A DNA stretch of 37,809 nt from Betaproteobacteria bacterium. GTDB taxonomy: Bacteria > Pseudomonadota > Gammaproteobacteria > Burkholderiales > Rhodocyclaceae. The notes under the pieces were generated by a model. That model had not been told where the DNA came from. It ran no database searches and was given only the letters and a program-made list of their open reading frames with translations. Of the stretch, positions 26,834 to 34,583 are shown one piece after another. Each line of letters opens with the position of its first letter. The first letter of the stretch is position 1. The position numbers and the translations under genes are program-made. The DNA is taken from assembly GCA_016234745.1 (NCBI GenBank), contig JACRAR010000053.1:1-37809 (forward strand), in the 5' to 3' direction.

Positions 26834-26896
26834 TGGAGCGCCATTGCCGGCATGATTTTGGAGCTTTCCGTCACGCTCTATTACGCCGTGATCACC
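26834..26896. repeat. Duplicated 63-bp fragment of the symporter gene
   Basis: This segment repeats 26042-26104 of the symporter gene with four mismatches, all C-to-T or G-to-A in this copy. It lies upstream of the DUF433 antitoxin, so that the toxin-antitoxin pair is bracketed by the real symporter 3' end and this copy. At its right edge it joins directly to the 5' end of a DUF4160-like fragment. Confidence 0.85.
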
Positions 26897-26915
26897 TTTA
26901 CGAAAGACGGTTGAC
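26894..26915 (-). pseudogene. Fragment of a DUF4160 gene 5' end
   Basis: The minus strand carries about 20 bp (AACCGTCTTTCGTAAAGGTG) identical to codons 4-10 of the DUF4160 pseudogene at 27264-27501, then joins the symporter fragment. No downstream reading frame follows. It is a recombination scar of a second copy of that gene. Confidence 0.6.
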
Positions 26916-26993
26916 TACCGGGTTGGGCAGCCACGGTTACATGGCTGCGATAAATTCGTCTGGCGACACGTCAGCCTGTCGCAAGACACCGGA

Positions 26994-27020
26994 CTGCGCG
27001 GCTTCATCGCGCAGCGTCCG
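26994..27020. repeat. 27-bp hairpin repeat, copy 1
   Basis: A perfect 7-bp stem (CTGCGCG / CGCGCAG) with a 7-nt loop is followed by CGTCCG. The second copy is at 27580-27606 with three transitions. The flanking bases extend the fold (CAGCC...GGCTG). It lies downstream of the DUF2442 gene and may act as its terminator or as part of a repeat family. Confidence 0.6.
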
Positions 27021-27040
27021 TGCTGATGGATGGGCTGGAC

Positions 27041-27283
27041 TCAGACCGTGCTGACCAGTGGAAACTGCTCGGGATGACGAATAGATTCAACAGCCAAGTC
27101 GACATCCAACTCAGGCCAGTAGAGGTGATTGGAAGAAGGAAGCTCGACATGCAAAATCTTTCCGACGGCAACGTCCCTAAACCATGGAAACTCTGAGAAC
27201 GGAAGAAAAAGCTCCTCATTCTCCAGCAACAGCCAAAAGCCGTGCCGCGAGATGTTGGTCACTTCAACGGGGAAAGTGGACAT
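27041..27283 (-). CDS. DUF2442 protein, partner of a broken DUF4160 gene
   Basis: This 80-residue protein matches the DUF2442 family: VTNISRHGFWLLLENEELFLPFSEFPWFRDVAVG and HLYWPELDVDLAVESIRHPEQFPL. DUF2442 genes usually follow a DUF4160 gene and the pair is regarded as a toxin-antitoxin-like module. The start at 27283 (MSTFPVEV) is chosen because the upstream DUF4160 gene ends just inside it; ATGs at 27304 and 27310 are alternatives. The gene looks intact although its partner is not. Confidence 0.75.
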   Translation of the reverse strand: MSTFPVEVTNISRHGFWLLLENEELFLPFSEFPWFRDVAVGKILHVELPSSNHLYWPELDVDLAVESIRHPEQFPLVSTV

Positions 27284-27501
27284 ACCAAGCGCTGCGGATG
27301 TCATTTTCATGCTCCTGAACAAGGCGGAGTGCTTCATTAATTCAGAGCCTGGAAAGACCTATGAATTAGGCCAGTTCAATCGCCGGCTCAAGCCAGAACT
27401 TGGCCTCGCCACTCGGGGCGAACATGCACATGCATCCTCATTTCCTCGCGCGAGTAGAAATAGAAACGAAAGCCACCTTTACGAAAGACGGTTGGACTCA
27501 T
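27264..27501 (-). pseudogene. DUF4160 gene broken by a frameshift and stop codons
   Basis: From the ATG at 27501 the minus strand reads MSPTVFRKGGFRFYFYSREEMRMHVHV, a typical DUF4160 start. A one-base shift is then needed to continue with PSGEAKFWLEPAIELA, which meets a stop, and beyond a second stop the expected end EALRLVQEHENDIRSAW is readable. Total length is 238 bp, that is 79 codons plus one base. The gene overlaps the start of the DUF2442 gene, as in intact pairs. Clearly a recent pseudogene. Confidence 0.8.
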
Positions 27502-27579
27502 GGACAAAATGATACGCGCTAAGTCTCATCAAGGAAACGATTCGGTGCCCAACTGCCCAACGAATAGAAGTAACCGGCG

Positions 27580-27606
27580 CTGCGCGGTTTTATCGTGCAG
27601 CGTCCG
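27580..27606. repeat. 27-bp hairpin repeat, copy 2
   Basis: It is the same unit as 26994-27020 with three C/T differences, again forming a stem around a 7-nt loop. Left of it are two AAC boxes (GCCCAACTGCCCAAC region) and right of it two GTT boxes (CCGGTTGACTGCCGGGTT), giving a longer imperfect hairpin that superficially resembles an integron attC site. Confidence 0.55.
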
Positions 27607-27649
27607 GTTGACTGCCGGGTTCGACCCCACGCGAGACAGAGGCACTGGC

Positions 27650-27925
27650 TTATGCCGGAGAATGGCTCTTAAGCCACTCACGCAAGGCTGCGTCCACACG
27701 GGTTTGCCAACCCTCGCCACTTTCGCGGAATTGCTCTACCACCTCTCGCGACAACCGAATAGTGATACGTTCTTTGGTCGGTGTTTTCTGAGGGCCACGC
27801 ACGCCCAGTTTCTTTCTAAGGGACAGTGGCAACACTTCAGCAGCCGGCCTAAATTTCGCCATATCTTCGGCGGTCAGTTCTCGGACCTCGCCGTCCGCGT
27901 CAATCAATGGTTTGCGGCTTGCCAT
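27650..27925 (-). CDS. brnA: BrnA antitoxin
   Basis: This 91-residue ribbon-helix-helix antitoxin ends in the typical KERITIRLSREVVEQFRESGEGWQTRVDAALREWL. It binds and neutralises BrnT and represses the operon. The N-terminal part (DADGEVRELTAEDMAKFRPA) is the usual BrnA leader. It overlaps brnT by 26 bp and is translated from the same message. Confidence 0.9.
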   Translation of the reverse strand: MASRKPLIDADGEVRELTAEDMAKFRPAAEVLPLSLRKKLGVRGPQKTPTKERITIRLSREVVEQFRESGEGWQTRVDAALREWLKSHSPA

Positions 27926-28178
27926 ATCTATTTGCCTCTCTCGTATTTGCCTTGCGGAAGCTGATTACCCGAATGCCCGTCCCGGTCTCGGTAAAGCACA
28001 GCAGATGCAGCCGGCGATCCAGGTAGCACAGCGCGATGTAACGGGTCTCGCCGTATGCTTTTCGGGTGTCAGGAAACACCAGCGCAGTATTGAAATCGAC
28101 TTCTGCCGCTCGTTCGAACGAGAGTTGGCGCTCTCTGATGTTTCTCTCGTTCTTGATCGGGTCAAAGTCGACTTTCAT
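27900..28178 (-). CDS. brnT: BrnT toxin (RelE-like ribonuclease)
   Basis: This 92-residue toxin matches BrnT: MKVDFDPIKNERNIRERQLSFERAAEVDF, RYIALCYLDRRLHLLCFTETGTGIRVISFRKANTREANRY. The conserved FDP-K-N-N start, Arg residues and ISFRKAN...E..RY end are present, so it looks functional. The promoter at 28186-28214 would start transcription almost at its ATG, giving a very short or no leader. It comes first in the operon, with brnA second, as is usual for BrnTA. Confidence 0.9.
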   Translation of the reverse strand: MKVDFDPIKNERNIRERQLSFERAAEVDFNTALVFPDTRKAYGETRYIALCYLDRRLHLLCFTETGTGIRVISFRKANTREANRYGKPQTID

Positions 28179-28185
28179 GAGCTAG

Positions 28186-28234
28186 AGTGTATGCACAAAT
28201 AGGTGACGCGTCAATGTTTTTTGTATGTACAAAT
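28186..28234 (-). promoter_or_regulatory. brnTA promoter and operator
   Basis: On the minus strand a -35 TTGACG (28214-28209) is 17 bp from a -10 TACACT (28191-28186). The perfect palindrome TGACGCGTCA (28204-28213) overlaps the -35. Two direct copies of GTATGYACAAAT (28189-28200 and 28223-28234), 34 bp apart, flank it. This fits autorepression by the BrnT-BrnA complex. Confidence 0.6.
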
Positions 28235-28263
28235 GTCCATCTACGTTTCCGCGTAAAGATGGG

Positions 28264-28343
28264 GTCGAATCGGGATAGGAAGAAGCCTCTCGGCCCCTCC
28301 CTCCCACACCACCGGACGTACGGGTCACGTATCCGGCGGTTCG
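28264..28343 (-). mobile_element. Group II intron 3' remnant (domains V and VI)
   Basis: The minus strand folds as a domain V: CCGGA-TACG / CGTA-(CG bulge)-TCCGG with a short TGACC loop, the two-base bulge being the hallmark. Then comes a G-rich stem ending in CCTATCCCGATT as domain VI. This end sequence is familiar from bacterial group II introns. No reverse transcriptase gene or 5' intron part is present upstream (28344-28980), so only the 3' tip survives. Confidence 0.65.
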
Positions 28344-28471
28344 ACAAATTGAATTCCTACCGTAGTGGTGCAAGGTTCGGTAGTCCCAAGTTTATGAAGA
28401 AGCGCAATGGTATGTCCGCGCCGGTTGAACAATTTCTCTATATTCTGACAGCGAATCAAGCTGAGTCCATC

Positions 28472-28651
28472 TCACAGTCTTGCAGTTCGGTACATACGAC
28501 AAAACAAAAATATAGTCCATCCTAAAAATAGCCCAATCGCAATCGACAGCGCTCCAGACCACCCGCCAGGCTCGCAGAAAATCCGATTCAAGGAAACACC
28601 ATCTGAACGAAGTGGGCTTACCCTACTCGCATTAAACGATTTATCCGCCAT
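28472..28651 (-). CDS. Possible 59-residue single-span membrane protein
   Basis: A frame from ATG 28651 encodes a basic N-terminus, then one hydrophobic segment (GALSIAIGLFLGWTIFLF) followed by CRMYRTARL. It is preceded by a partly overlapping 45-codon frame. No family is recognised and the Shine-Dalgarno is poor, so it may be chance or the scrap of a lost gene. Confidence 0.25.
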   Translation of the reverse strand: MADKSFNASRVSPLRSDGVSLNRIFCEPGGWSGALSIAIGLFLGWTIFLFCRMYRTARL

Positions 28652-28796
28652 CCTTGCAAAAACGCATACGAGAGAGCAAATGAAACTTCTGTCTGGGTGT
28701 CACCCAACCCGGCAACTCAAGGGAGCGCCGGTCGGGAGCTTGTGTCGGCGCTGGAGTTGGTTTTTTGTCATAGGTCATACCATAGGTCAAGTTAGG

Positions 28797-28867
28797 AGGT
28801 CTGGGGAGTTCGACCGACCGATATGTGCGCCGTTTGCACCGGGAGGGCGGGCGAACTCCCCAGACCT
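28797..28867. repeat. Perfect 16-bp inverted repeat with 39-nt spacer
   Basis: AGGTCTGGGGAGTTCG (28797-28812) and its exact reverse complement (28852-28867) enclose a GC-rich 39-nt spacer. No open frame lies inside. It could be a miniature element, a stem for an RNA, or a terminator facing the SOS promoter. Confidence 0.6.
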
Positions 28868-28920
28868 GCCGCGCTCCATGAAGAATTTTCAATCGCCCCT
28901 TGGGGTTTCTCAGGCCATCC

Positions 28921-28970
28921 TTGACAGGTGTCCGTTCGATCACTATAGTTGAAGTGATCGAACGGACACC
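28921..28970 (+). promoter_or_regulatory. Sigma70 promoter embedded in an 18-bp inverted repeat
   Basis: A consensus -35 TTGACA (28921-28926), a 17-bp spacer and a -10 TATAGT (28944-28949) precede the LexA-like gene. A perfect 18-bp inverted repeat (GGTGTCCGTTCGATCACT at 28927-28944 and its complement at 28953-28970) covers the spacer and start site, with only 8 bp between arms. A strong promoter that is fully covered by an operator is what a LexA-like autorepressor needs. The sequence is not the CTGT-N8-ACAG box of gamma/betaproteobacterial LexA. Confidence 0.75.
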
Positions 28971-28982
28971 GGAGCAAGCCAC

Positions 28983-29576
28983 ATGACCGAGCAGGACAAA
29001 GACCAGAGCTACCTGGGACGACTGCAGGACTACTACGCCGGCAATCGCCGCATCCCCTCCCACGCCAGGCTGGCGGAGCTGATGGGCTTCGCTTCCAAGA
29101 CGGCATCGCTGAAATTGCTGGCGCGCCTCGAAGCGCAAGGCTTCATCGCGCGCACGCCGGATGACGATGCCTGGATTCCGGCCAAGCGTTTCTTCGAGCG
29201 CCCGCTGGCCGAGGCCGCCGTGCCGGCCGGTTTGCCGACGCTGGCCAACGACGTGAGCGGCGAGCCGTTCTTCGTAGACGACTATCTGGTGCGCAAACCG
29301 TCGCGTACCGCCATGATTCCTGTGAAAGGGGATTCGATGTGCGATGCCGGCATCAACGATGGCGACATCGCCGTGGTCGAACGCGGCGGCGCAGCGCGCA
29401 AGGGCGATTTCGTGGTGGCCATCGTCGACAACGAATTCACGCTCAAGGAACTCGGTCTGGAGCGCGACAAATTCATCCTCAAACCGCACAACAAGGCCTA
29501 TCCGGTGATCCGCCCGAAAGGCTCGCTGGAAATCTTCGGCGTCATGGTCGGCCTGGTCCGGCGCTACAAGCACTAA
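28983..29576 (+). CDS. LexA-like self-cleaving repressor
   Basis: This 197-residue repressor would be inactivated by RecA-stimulated self-cleavage after DNA damage. The N-terminal part (about 8-68) is a winged helix of the LexA kind (RIPSHARLAELMGFASKTASLKLLARLEAQGFI). The C-terminal S24 peptidase domain has Ser118 (GDSMCDAG) and Lys155 (EFTLKELG), and a cleavage site Ala82-Gly83 (VPAGLP). It is followed 15 bp later by umuD and controls a two-gene mutagenesis cassette. Its promoter lies in a large inverted repeat that is probably its operator. It may be distinct from the cell's main LexA, as the operator differs from the usual box. Confidence 0.88.
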   Translation: MTEQDKDQSYLGRLQDYYAGNRRIPSHARLAELMGFASKTASLKLLARLEAQGFIARTPDDDAWIPAKRFFERPLAEAAVPAGLPTLANDVSGEPFFVDDYLVRKPSRTAMIPVKGDSMCDAGINDGDIAVVERGGAARKGDFVVAIVDNEFTLKELGLERDKFILKPHNKAYPVIRPKGSLEIFGVMVGLVRRYKH

Positions 29577-29591
29577 TGGCAAGCAGCAAGA

Positions 29592-30020
29592 ATGGAAAGG
29601 CTTTTCGCCGGCCTGCCGCCGCCGGCCATTTCTCTACCAGGTTGTCCTCTGCTGGCCAAGCCGGTGCCGGCGGGTTTTCCATCGCCTGCGGATGACTATG
29701 CCGAGGGGCGGGTCGATCTTAACCAACACCTGATAGCCGAACCGGAAGCGACTTTCCTGGTGCGCGCGACAGGCGATTCGATGCTCGGCTTCGGCATCCA
29801 CGATGGCGACACCCTGGTGGTGGACCGTTCGACCGAGCCGGCCGACCGCAACATCGTGGTGGCCATGATCGATGGCGAATTCACCGTCAAGCAATTCTGC
29901 CGCCTGCCCGCCGGCTGCCTGCTGCGCGCCGGCAGCCCGGCCCATCGCGACATCCTGGTCGATGCCGAGCAGCAGTTCAGCATTTGGGGCGTGGTGCGCT
30001 GGTCGCTGCATCGGCTATGA
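29592..30020 (+). CDS. umuD: UmuD, self-processing subunit of DNA polymerase V
   Basis: This 142-residue S24 peptidase becomes UmuD' after removal of its N-terminus. It has the cleavage site Ala27-Gly28 in the classic [12 protein letters not shown], catalytic Ser63 (GDSML) and Lys100 (EFTVKQF), offset by three residues from E. coli UmuD. UmuD'2 binds UmuC to make the error-prone polymerase V. Its stop overlaps the umuC start (ATGA). The short proline-rich lead before the cleavage site is typical. Confidence 0.92.
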   Translation: MERLFAGLPPPAISLPGCPLLAKPVPAGFPSPADDYAEGRVDLNQHLIAEPEATFLVRATGDSMLGFGIHDGDTLVVDRSTEPADRNIVVAMIDGEFTVKQFCRLPAGCLLRAGSPAHRDILVDAEQQFSIWGVVRWSLHRL

Positions 30021-31285
30021 GCATCGCCCTCGTCGACGGGAATAATTTTTTCGTCTCCTGCGAGCGGGCATTCAACCCGAAGCTGGAAAATCGGCCGGTA
30101 GTGGTGTTGTCGAACAACGACGGTTGCGTGGTGTCGCGCTCGGCCGAGGCGAAAGCGCTCGGCATCCGGATGGGCGCACCCTGGTTCCAGTGCCACGAAC
30201 TCGCCAAGCGGCATGGTGTCGTCGCGTTGTCGAGCAACTACGAACTCTACGGCGACATGAGCGACCGCCTGATGACGGTGCTGGGGCAGTATTCGCCGCA
30301 CCAGGAAATCTATTCGATCGATGAGTGCTTTCTCGGTCTCGATGGTTTCGATCATCTCGACCTGCTCGACTATGGCCGGCAGATGTGCCGACGAACCAGG
30401 CAGTGGCTCGGTTTGCCGATCTGCGTCGGCATCGCCGCCACCAAGACCTTGGCCAAGCTCGCCAACCATTGCGCCAAGAAGAATCTCGCCGGAGTCGATG
30501 GCGTCTGCAATTTCATGTCAATGCCGAAAGAAGAACTGGTGCAGCTGTTCTCGACCATCGATGTTGGCAAGGTCTGGGGCGTGGGCTGGCAACTGCGCGA
30601 AAAACTCCGCCTGCGTGGCATCGAAAACGTAGAGCAATTGCGCCGTGCCAACGCCAAAACACTGCGGCAGGAATTCTCGGTGGTGCTGGAGCGCACGCTC
30701 ACGGAACTTGGCGGCATCCCCTGTTTCGGTTTCGAGGAACACGTGCCGAACAAACAGCAGATCATTGCCTCGCGCTCCTTCGGCCGCTACGTTCATGACC
30801 TGCAGGAACTGCGCGAGGCGGTGGCCAGCTACATGGCGCGCGCCGCAACGAAATTGCGGCGCCAGGGATCGCTCGCCGGCATGGTGCAGGTCTATATCCG
30901 CACCAATCCGCACAGCGCAGGACAGGCCCAGTACCAGAAAGGCATGAGCGTTCCACTGCCGGCGCCGACCGACGACAGCCTGCGCCTGATCCGTGCCGCG
31001 TTGTGGGGACTGGAACGCATCTACCGGCCGGACTTCGCCTATCAGAAGGCCGGGGTGGCCTTGTTCGACCTCACTCAGCCGGGCGCATGCCAGCATGATT
31101 TCTTCAGCAGTGCCCGTGACAACACGCGTCTCATGGCCGCACTGGACCGTATCAATGCTCGCTGGGGCAGGGGCACCCTGCGCAGCGCGGCGGAAGGCGT
31201 CGGCCAGGCGTGGCGCATGAAGCGCGAAAAAATGTCGCCGCGGTACACGACCCGCTGGTCAGAGATACCGCGGGTTACTGGCTGA
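30017..31285 (+). CDS. umuC: UmuC, Y-family translesion DNA polymerase
   Basis: This 422-residue polymerase has the same length as E. coli UmuC. The start ATG at 30017 overlaps the umuD stop. Y-family motifs are seen: [16 protein letters not shown] (first catalytic Asp), [31 protein letters not shown] (catalytic Asp/Glu), then the helix-hairpin-helix-like [15 protein letters not shown] and the little-finger domain. With UmuD' it copies past damaged bases at the cost of mutation. It is cotranscribed with the LexA-like gene and umuD, and its 3' end overlaps a convergent TonB-like gene by 11 bp. Confidence 0.93.
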   Translation: MSIALVDGNNFFVSCERAFNPKLENRPVVVLSNNDGCVVSRSAEAKALGIRMGAPWFQCHELAKRHGVVALSSNYELYGDMSDRLMTVLGQYSPHQEIYSIDECFLGLDGFDHLDLLDYGRQMCRRTRQWLGLPICVGIAATKTLAKLANHCAKKNLAGVDGVCNFMSMPKEELVQLFSTIDVGKVWGVGWQLREKLRLRGIENVEQLRRANAKTLRQEFSVVLERTLTELGGIPCFGFEEHVPNKQQIIASRSFGRYVHDLQELREAVASYMARAATKLRRQGSLAGMVQVYIRTNPHSAGQAQYQKGMSVPLPAPTDDSLRLIRAALWGLERIYRPDFAYQKAGVALFDLTQPGACQHDFFSSARDNTRLMAALDRINARWGRGTLRSAAEGVGQAWRMKREKMSPRYTTRWSEIPRVTG

Positions 31286-32825
31286 CGATGCGCGGACGTT
31301 CCTCGAGGAAGGTCCAGGTGCGCGTGATATCGATGACATCGTAGCTGCGCTTCAGGTCGGGAGGAAAGGCGGAGAAGGGCGCGCTCATCTCGAGGATGCG
31401 CCGCACCGCCTCATCGAGTTCGCGGTGGCCGCTGCTCTTGTCGATGCGCACTGCCGCCAGCGTGCCGTCGCTGTTGATGCTGACGGTCACCACCAAGGGT
31501 TCATAGACCAGGTTCTTCGACAGCTTCGGGTAATTCAGGCTGCCGATGCGTTCGACCTTCAGGCGCCAGCTGTCGCCATAAAATGCGAGTTGAATATCCT
31601 TCGGATCGCGCCCGAGAATGCTGCCGCGCCGCGGCCGCGCAAGCTCGGCCGGTTCCCGGCCGGGCAAGGCCGACGGTGCATTCCTCGCCTGGCCGAGCGC
31701 ACGCCGCGCCAGTTCGCTGCCGGTCAAAGCCGACGTTCCGGCGGTTTTGCTCCCATCCGCATTCCCAAGCGCTGCACTCTTGAGGCGACTTTGTTCTTCG
31801 GCCAGGCTTCTCTCCGCTGCGGCTTTCTCGGCAGCAGCCTTTTCCGCGGCAACTTTCTCCGCCGCAATTTTCTCAGCGACAGCCTTCTCCGTTGCGGCTC
31901 TTTCTGCAGCGGCCTGCTCCGCCAAGGCTTTCTCGGCAGCCAGTTTTTCGGCGAGCGCCTTCTCGGCAGCGGCCTTTTCCGCTTGGCGCTTGCGTGCCAT
32001 GGCCTCTGCTTCGGCCTGTTTCGCCAAGACTTCTTCTCTGGCCCGGGCGGCGGCCTGCTCCGCTTTCTTCTCTTCCAGGTGCGCCAGTTCCTCGGCACGC
32101 TGTCGCTCCAGGACCAGTTCCTTTTCCCGCGCCACGGCGGCAAGCGCGGCCTTCTCCTCTTCAATGCGCGCCAGGTCTTCGATCATTTTCTGCTCAAGCA
32201 CCGGCGGCGCCGCGCCGGCTTTCTCGACAACAGCCGGTTCCTCACGGGCCTCGTCTTCCAGACGCGACTTGGCAGCAGGCAGACTCCACTCGCCAGGCTT
32301 GTCGGTGCTCAACACAGTGCTGCCCTTGTCCGGAGCATCAATTTTCGGCACATCCGCCACCGCCCCTGCGGCACGGCCTTTCTCTCCCGTTTCCTGCGGC
32401 AAGGTCACCAGCTTGGCGATGCTGGCGGCAGCCGGCTCGGGCGGCAAACGCGGCGGGGGCGGTTCCCTGACCAGGGGCTTGGCAACATGTCGCCGGCTGT
32501 CGCTGACAACTACCGTGGTGACCTGTTCCTCGACAGGCTTTTCCGCCGCAACCTGGCTGCGCAGGATGGCGTTGAGCGAGGGGGCGCTGACATTCCGCGC
32601 CGTTCCTGGCACGCCGAACCACGGCAGGCCACTGCCGGAGTCGCCGAACTGCAGCGTCAGCAGCAAAGCATGCAAGGCCATGCTGAGCAGCAAGGACTGG
32701 GCGAAATTGTCCTTGCGCGGCGCGGTAATTGCGCGAGCGGGCGTTGCTGTCCTCACCGAGGCAGAGCCGGTCTTGGCAGGTTTTGCTGCACCTGCTTTCC
32801 AGGGAAATAGCCAGTGTTTGAACAC
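31275..32825 (-). CDS. TolA/TonB-like envelope protein
   Basis: This 516-residue inner-membrane protein spans the periplasm. The N-terminus has one hydrophobic segment ([17 protein letters not shown], about 45-60). The middle (about 200-360) is a long Ala/Glu/Lys-rich helix ([14 protein letters not shown] repeats), and the C-terminal about 95 residues form a TonB-like domain ([38 protein letters not shown]). It could transmit force to an outer-membrane partner or help keep the envelope intact. It is not near tolQR or exbBD in this window, and no TonB-box receptor is present, so its partner is unknown. It is the last of the minus-strand cluster and converges on umuC. Confidence 0.85.
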   Translation of the reverse strand: MFKHWLFPWKAGAAKPAKTGSASVRTATPARAITAPRKDNFAQSLLLSMALHALLLTLQFGDSGSGLPWFGVPGTARNVSAPSLNAILRSQVAAEKPVEEQVTTVVVSDSRRHVAKPLVREPPPPRLPPEPAAASIAKLVTLPQETGEKGRAAGAVADVPKIDAPDKGSTVLSTDKPGEWSLPAAKSRLEDEAREEPAVVEKAGAAPPVLEQKMIEDLARIEEEKAALAAVAREKELVLERQRAEELAHLEEKKAEQAAARAREEVLAKQAEAEAMARKRQAEKAAAEKALAEKLAAEKALAEQAAAERAATEKAVAEKIAAEKVAAEKAAAEKAAAERSLAEEQSRLKSAALGNADGSKTAGTSALTGSELARRALGQARNAPSALPGREPAELARPRRGSILGRDPKDIQLAFYGDSWRLKVERIGSLNYPKLSKNLVYEPLVVTVSINSDGTLAAVRIDKSSGHRELDEAVRRILEMSAPFSAFPPDLKRSYDVIDITRTWTFLEERPRIVSQ

Positions 32826-32855
32826 GGCAGCCCTCTGTACTTCAGGGGGAAGCGG

Positions 32856-33950
32856 CTAGACGTTGAAGAGGAAATTCATGACATCGCCATCCCTGACGAC
32901 ATACTCTTTGCCTTCCGAACGCATCTTGCCCGCCTCCTTGGCGGCATGCTCGCCGCCGCAGGCGATGAAATCCTCGTAGGCGATGGTCTGGGCGCGGATG
33001 AAGCCGTGCTCGAAGTCGGTATGGATCACGCCCGCCGCCTGGGGTGCGGTATCGCCGAGGTGGATGGTCCAGGCGCGCACCTCTTTCGGTCCGACGGTGA
33101 AATAAGTGTGCAGGCCGAGCAGTTGATAAGCGGCGCGGATCAAGCGGTTGAGGCCCGGCTCCTGCTGCCCGAGATCGGCAAGAAATTCCAGCTTCTCGTC
33201 ATCGGCCAGATCGGCGATTTCGCTCTCCAGTGCAGCGCACAGCGCCACCACCGGCGCCTTGAACCTGGCCGCGTAATTTTCCACCTGGGTCAGCAGCGGA
33301 TTGTCGTGATAGCCCTGCTCATCGACGTTGGCGACATAGAGCACCGGCTTGGCCGTCAACAGGCAGAAAGGTTTCAGCGCTGCCCATTCCTCCTTTGACA
33401 AATCCAGGGTCCGCACCGGCTTGACGGCATTGAGCTGCGCCGCGCACTTCTCCAGCACCGCAACGATGCGCGCCGCCTCCTTGTCGCCGCCGGCGCGCGC
33501 CTGCTTGATGTAGCGGGCGAGGCTCTTGTCCACCGTGGCCAGGTCGGCCAGCGCCAGCTCGGTCTCGATGGTCTCGATGTCGGAAAGCGGGTTCACGCCG
33601 CCCGTGACGTGAACAATGTTGTCGTTTTCGAAACAGCGCACCACATGCACGATGGCATCGGTCTCGCGAATGTTTGCAAGGAACTGGTTGCCCAGGCCCT
33701 CGCCTTTCGATGCGCCCGCCACCAGGCCGGCGATGTCTACGAATTCGACGATGGCATATTGCACGCGCTGCGGCTTGGCCAGGTCCGCCAGGGCATTGAT
33801 GCGAGGATCGGGCACTTCGACGATGCCGACGTTGGGCTCGATGGTGCAGAAGGGATAGTTGCTCGCTTCAATCCCCGCCTTGGTCAGGGCATTGAACAAG
33901 GTGGACTTGCCGACATTGGGCAGGCCGACGATACCGCATTTGAGACTCAT
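32856..33950 (-). CDS. ychF: YchF/OLA1-type ribosome-binding ATPase
   Basis: This 364-residue Obg-family P-loop protein prefers ATP because its G4 motif is NVDE instead of NKxD ([10 protein letters not shown]). Walker A is [14 protein letters not shown] near the N-terminus, followed by [14 protein letters not shown] and [20 protein letters not shown]. The TGS domain ends the protein. It binds ribosomes and takes part in stress responses. The ATG at 33950 overlaps the pth stop (ATGA), so the two are translated together, as in many proteobacteria. Upstream extension of the frame to 34040 is an artefact inside pth. Confidence 0.95.
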   Translation of the reverse strand: MSLKCGIVGLPNVGKSTLFNALTKAGIEASNYPFCTIEPNVGIVEVPDPRINALADLAKPQRVQYAIVEFVDIAGLVAGASKGEGLGNQFLANIRETDAIVHVVRCFENDNIVHVTGGVNPLSDIETIETELALADLATVDKSLARYIKQARAGGDKEAARIVAVLEKCAAQLNAVKPVRTLDLSKEEWAALKPFCLLTAKPVLYVANVDEQGYHDNPLLTQVENYAARFKAPVVALCAALESEIADLADDEKLEFLADLGQQEPGLNRLIRAAYQLLGLHTYFTVGPKEVRAWTIHLGDTAPQAAGVIHTDFEHGFIRAQTIAYEDFIACGGEHAAKEAGKMRSEGKEYVVRDGDVMNFLFNV

Positions 33951-34582
33951 GTTTTTTCTTCCTTGTCGGACGATCCAACGGGCTTGGTATTCAGTTTCAA
34001 CAGGGCCGACGACCAGTCGCCGCGCGCCAGCCAGGGCCATACCGGCAGCGCACGTTCGATGGCGGCATCAATCGCCTCGCCTTCTTCCTTGAGCGGTCGC
34101 TGCAATACGTAATTGACGACTTCGTTGCGGTCGCCCGGATGGCCTATCCCTAAGCGCAGGCGCCAGTAATCCTGCGTGCCCAGGTGCGCGGTGATGTCCT
34201 TGAGACCGTTATGCCCGCCCAGGCCACCGCCGAACTTGAGTCGCAGGCTGCCCGGCTGCAAATCCAGATCGTCATGTACCACCAGCATCTCCTGCGGCTC
34301 GATGCGATAGAAATGCAGCAAGGCCTGCACCGCCTGGCCCGAACGGTTCATGAAGGTCTGCGGCAGCAGCAGCCAGATGTCTTCGCTGCGCGCCTGTCCC
34401 CGAACTTGTCCCACTAAGCCATGAAAGCGCGACTCGCGTGCCAGGACAACGTCGAGTAGGCGCGCCAGCCGCTCACAAAACCAAAACCCGGCGTTGTGCC
34501 GGGTTTTGGCGTATTCAGCGCCCGGGTTGCCGAGGCCGACGATCAGGCGCGGCTTACTGCCAGCGCCCTCAGGCAGGGTCAA
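33947..34582 (-). CDS. pth: Peptidyl-tRNA hydrolase
   Basis: This enzyme frees tRNAs from stalled peptidyl-tRNA. The 211 residues show [23 protein letters not shown] (catalytic His), [20 protein letters not shown] (Asp) and [13 protein letters not shown]. No ATG or GTG is available near the expected start; a TTG at 34582, one base after the rplY stop codon, gives the best length and is the choice made here. The C-terminal tail ([14 protein letters not shown]) is longer than in E. coli. It sits in the usual rplY-pth-ychF order and overlaps ychF. Confidence 0.92.
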   Translation of the reverse strand: MTLPEGAGSKPRLIVGLGNPGAEYAKTRHNAGFWFCERLARLLDVVLARESRFHGLVGQVRGQARSEDIWLLLPQTFMNRSGQAVQALLHFYRIEPQEMLVVHDDLDLQPGSLRLKFGGGLGGHNGLKDITAHLGTQDYWRLRLGIGHPGDRNEVVNYVLQRPLKEEGEAIDAAIERALPVWPWLARGDWSSALLKLNTKPVGSSDKEEKT

Positions 34583-34583
34583 A

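Larger units (their letters stand above)
28235..28920. other. Gene-poor stretch with recombination scars
   Basis: Between the brnTA promoter and the SOS promoter there is no firm gene. It holds the group II intron tip, the doubtful small membrane-protein frame, a short direct repeat (CATAGGTCA twice, about 28770-28790) and the 16-bp inverted repeat at 28797-28867. Confidence 0.5.

Noticed and set aside
26923-27625. Chromosomal integron with attC sites between toxin-antitoxin cassettes
   Set aside because: GTTGGGC and GCCCAAC core-like heptamers occur but are not paired at attC spacing, the genes are not all in cassette orientation relative to them, and no integrase is in the window; kept only as a possibility for the hairpin repeat.
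28641-29582. A 313-codon minus-strand frame opposite the LexA-like gene
   Set aside because: It is antisense to a gene with clear catalytic motifs and a promoter, and runs through the operator palindrome; no domain seen.
31425-32859. Long plus-strand frames opposite the TolA/TonB-like gene
   Set aside because: They are low-complexity shadows of the Ala/Glu/Lys coiled-coil codons (Ser/Phe/Ala repeats); the minus-strand protein has a real TonB domain.
33950-34040. N-terminal extension of YchF to 34040
   Set aside because: The family start [17 protein letters not shown] lies at 33950 and the extension lies within pth.
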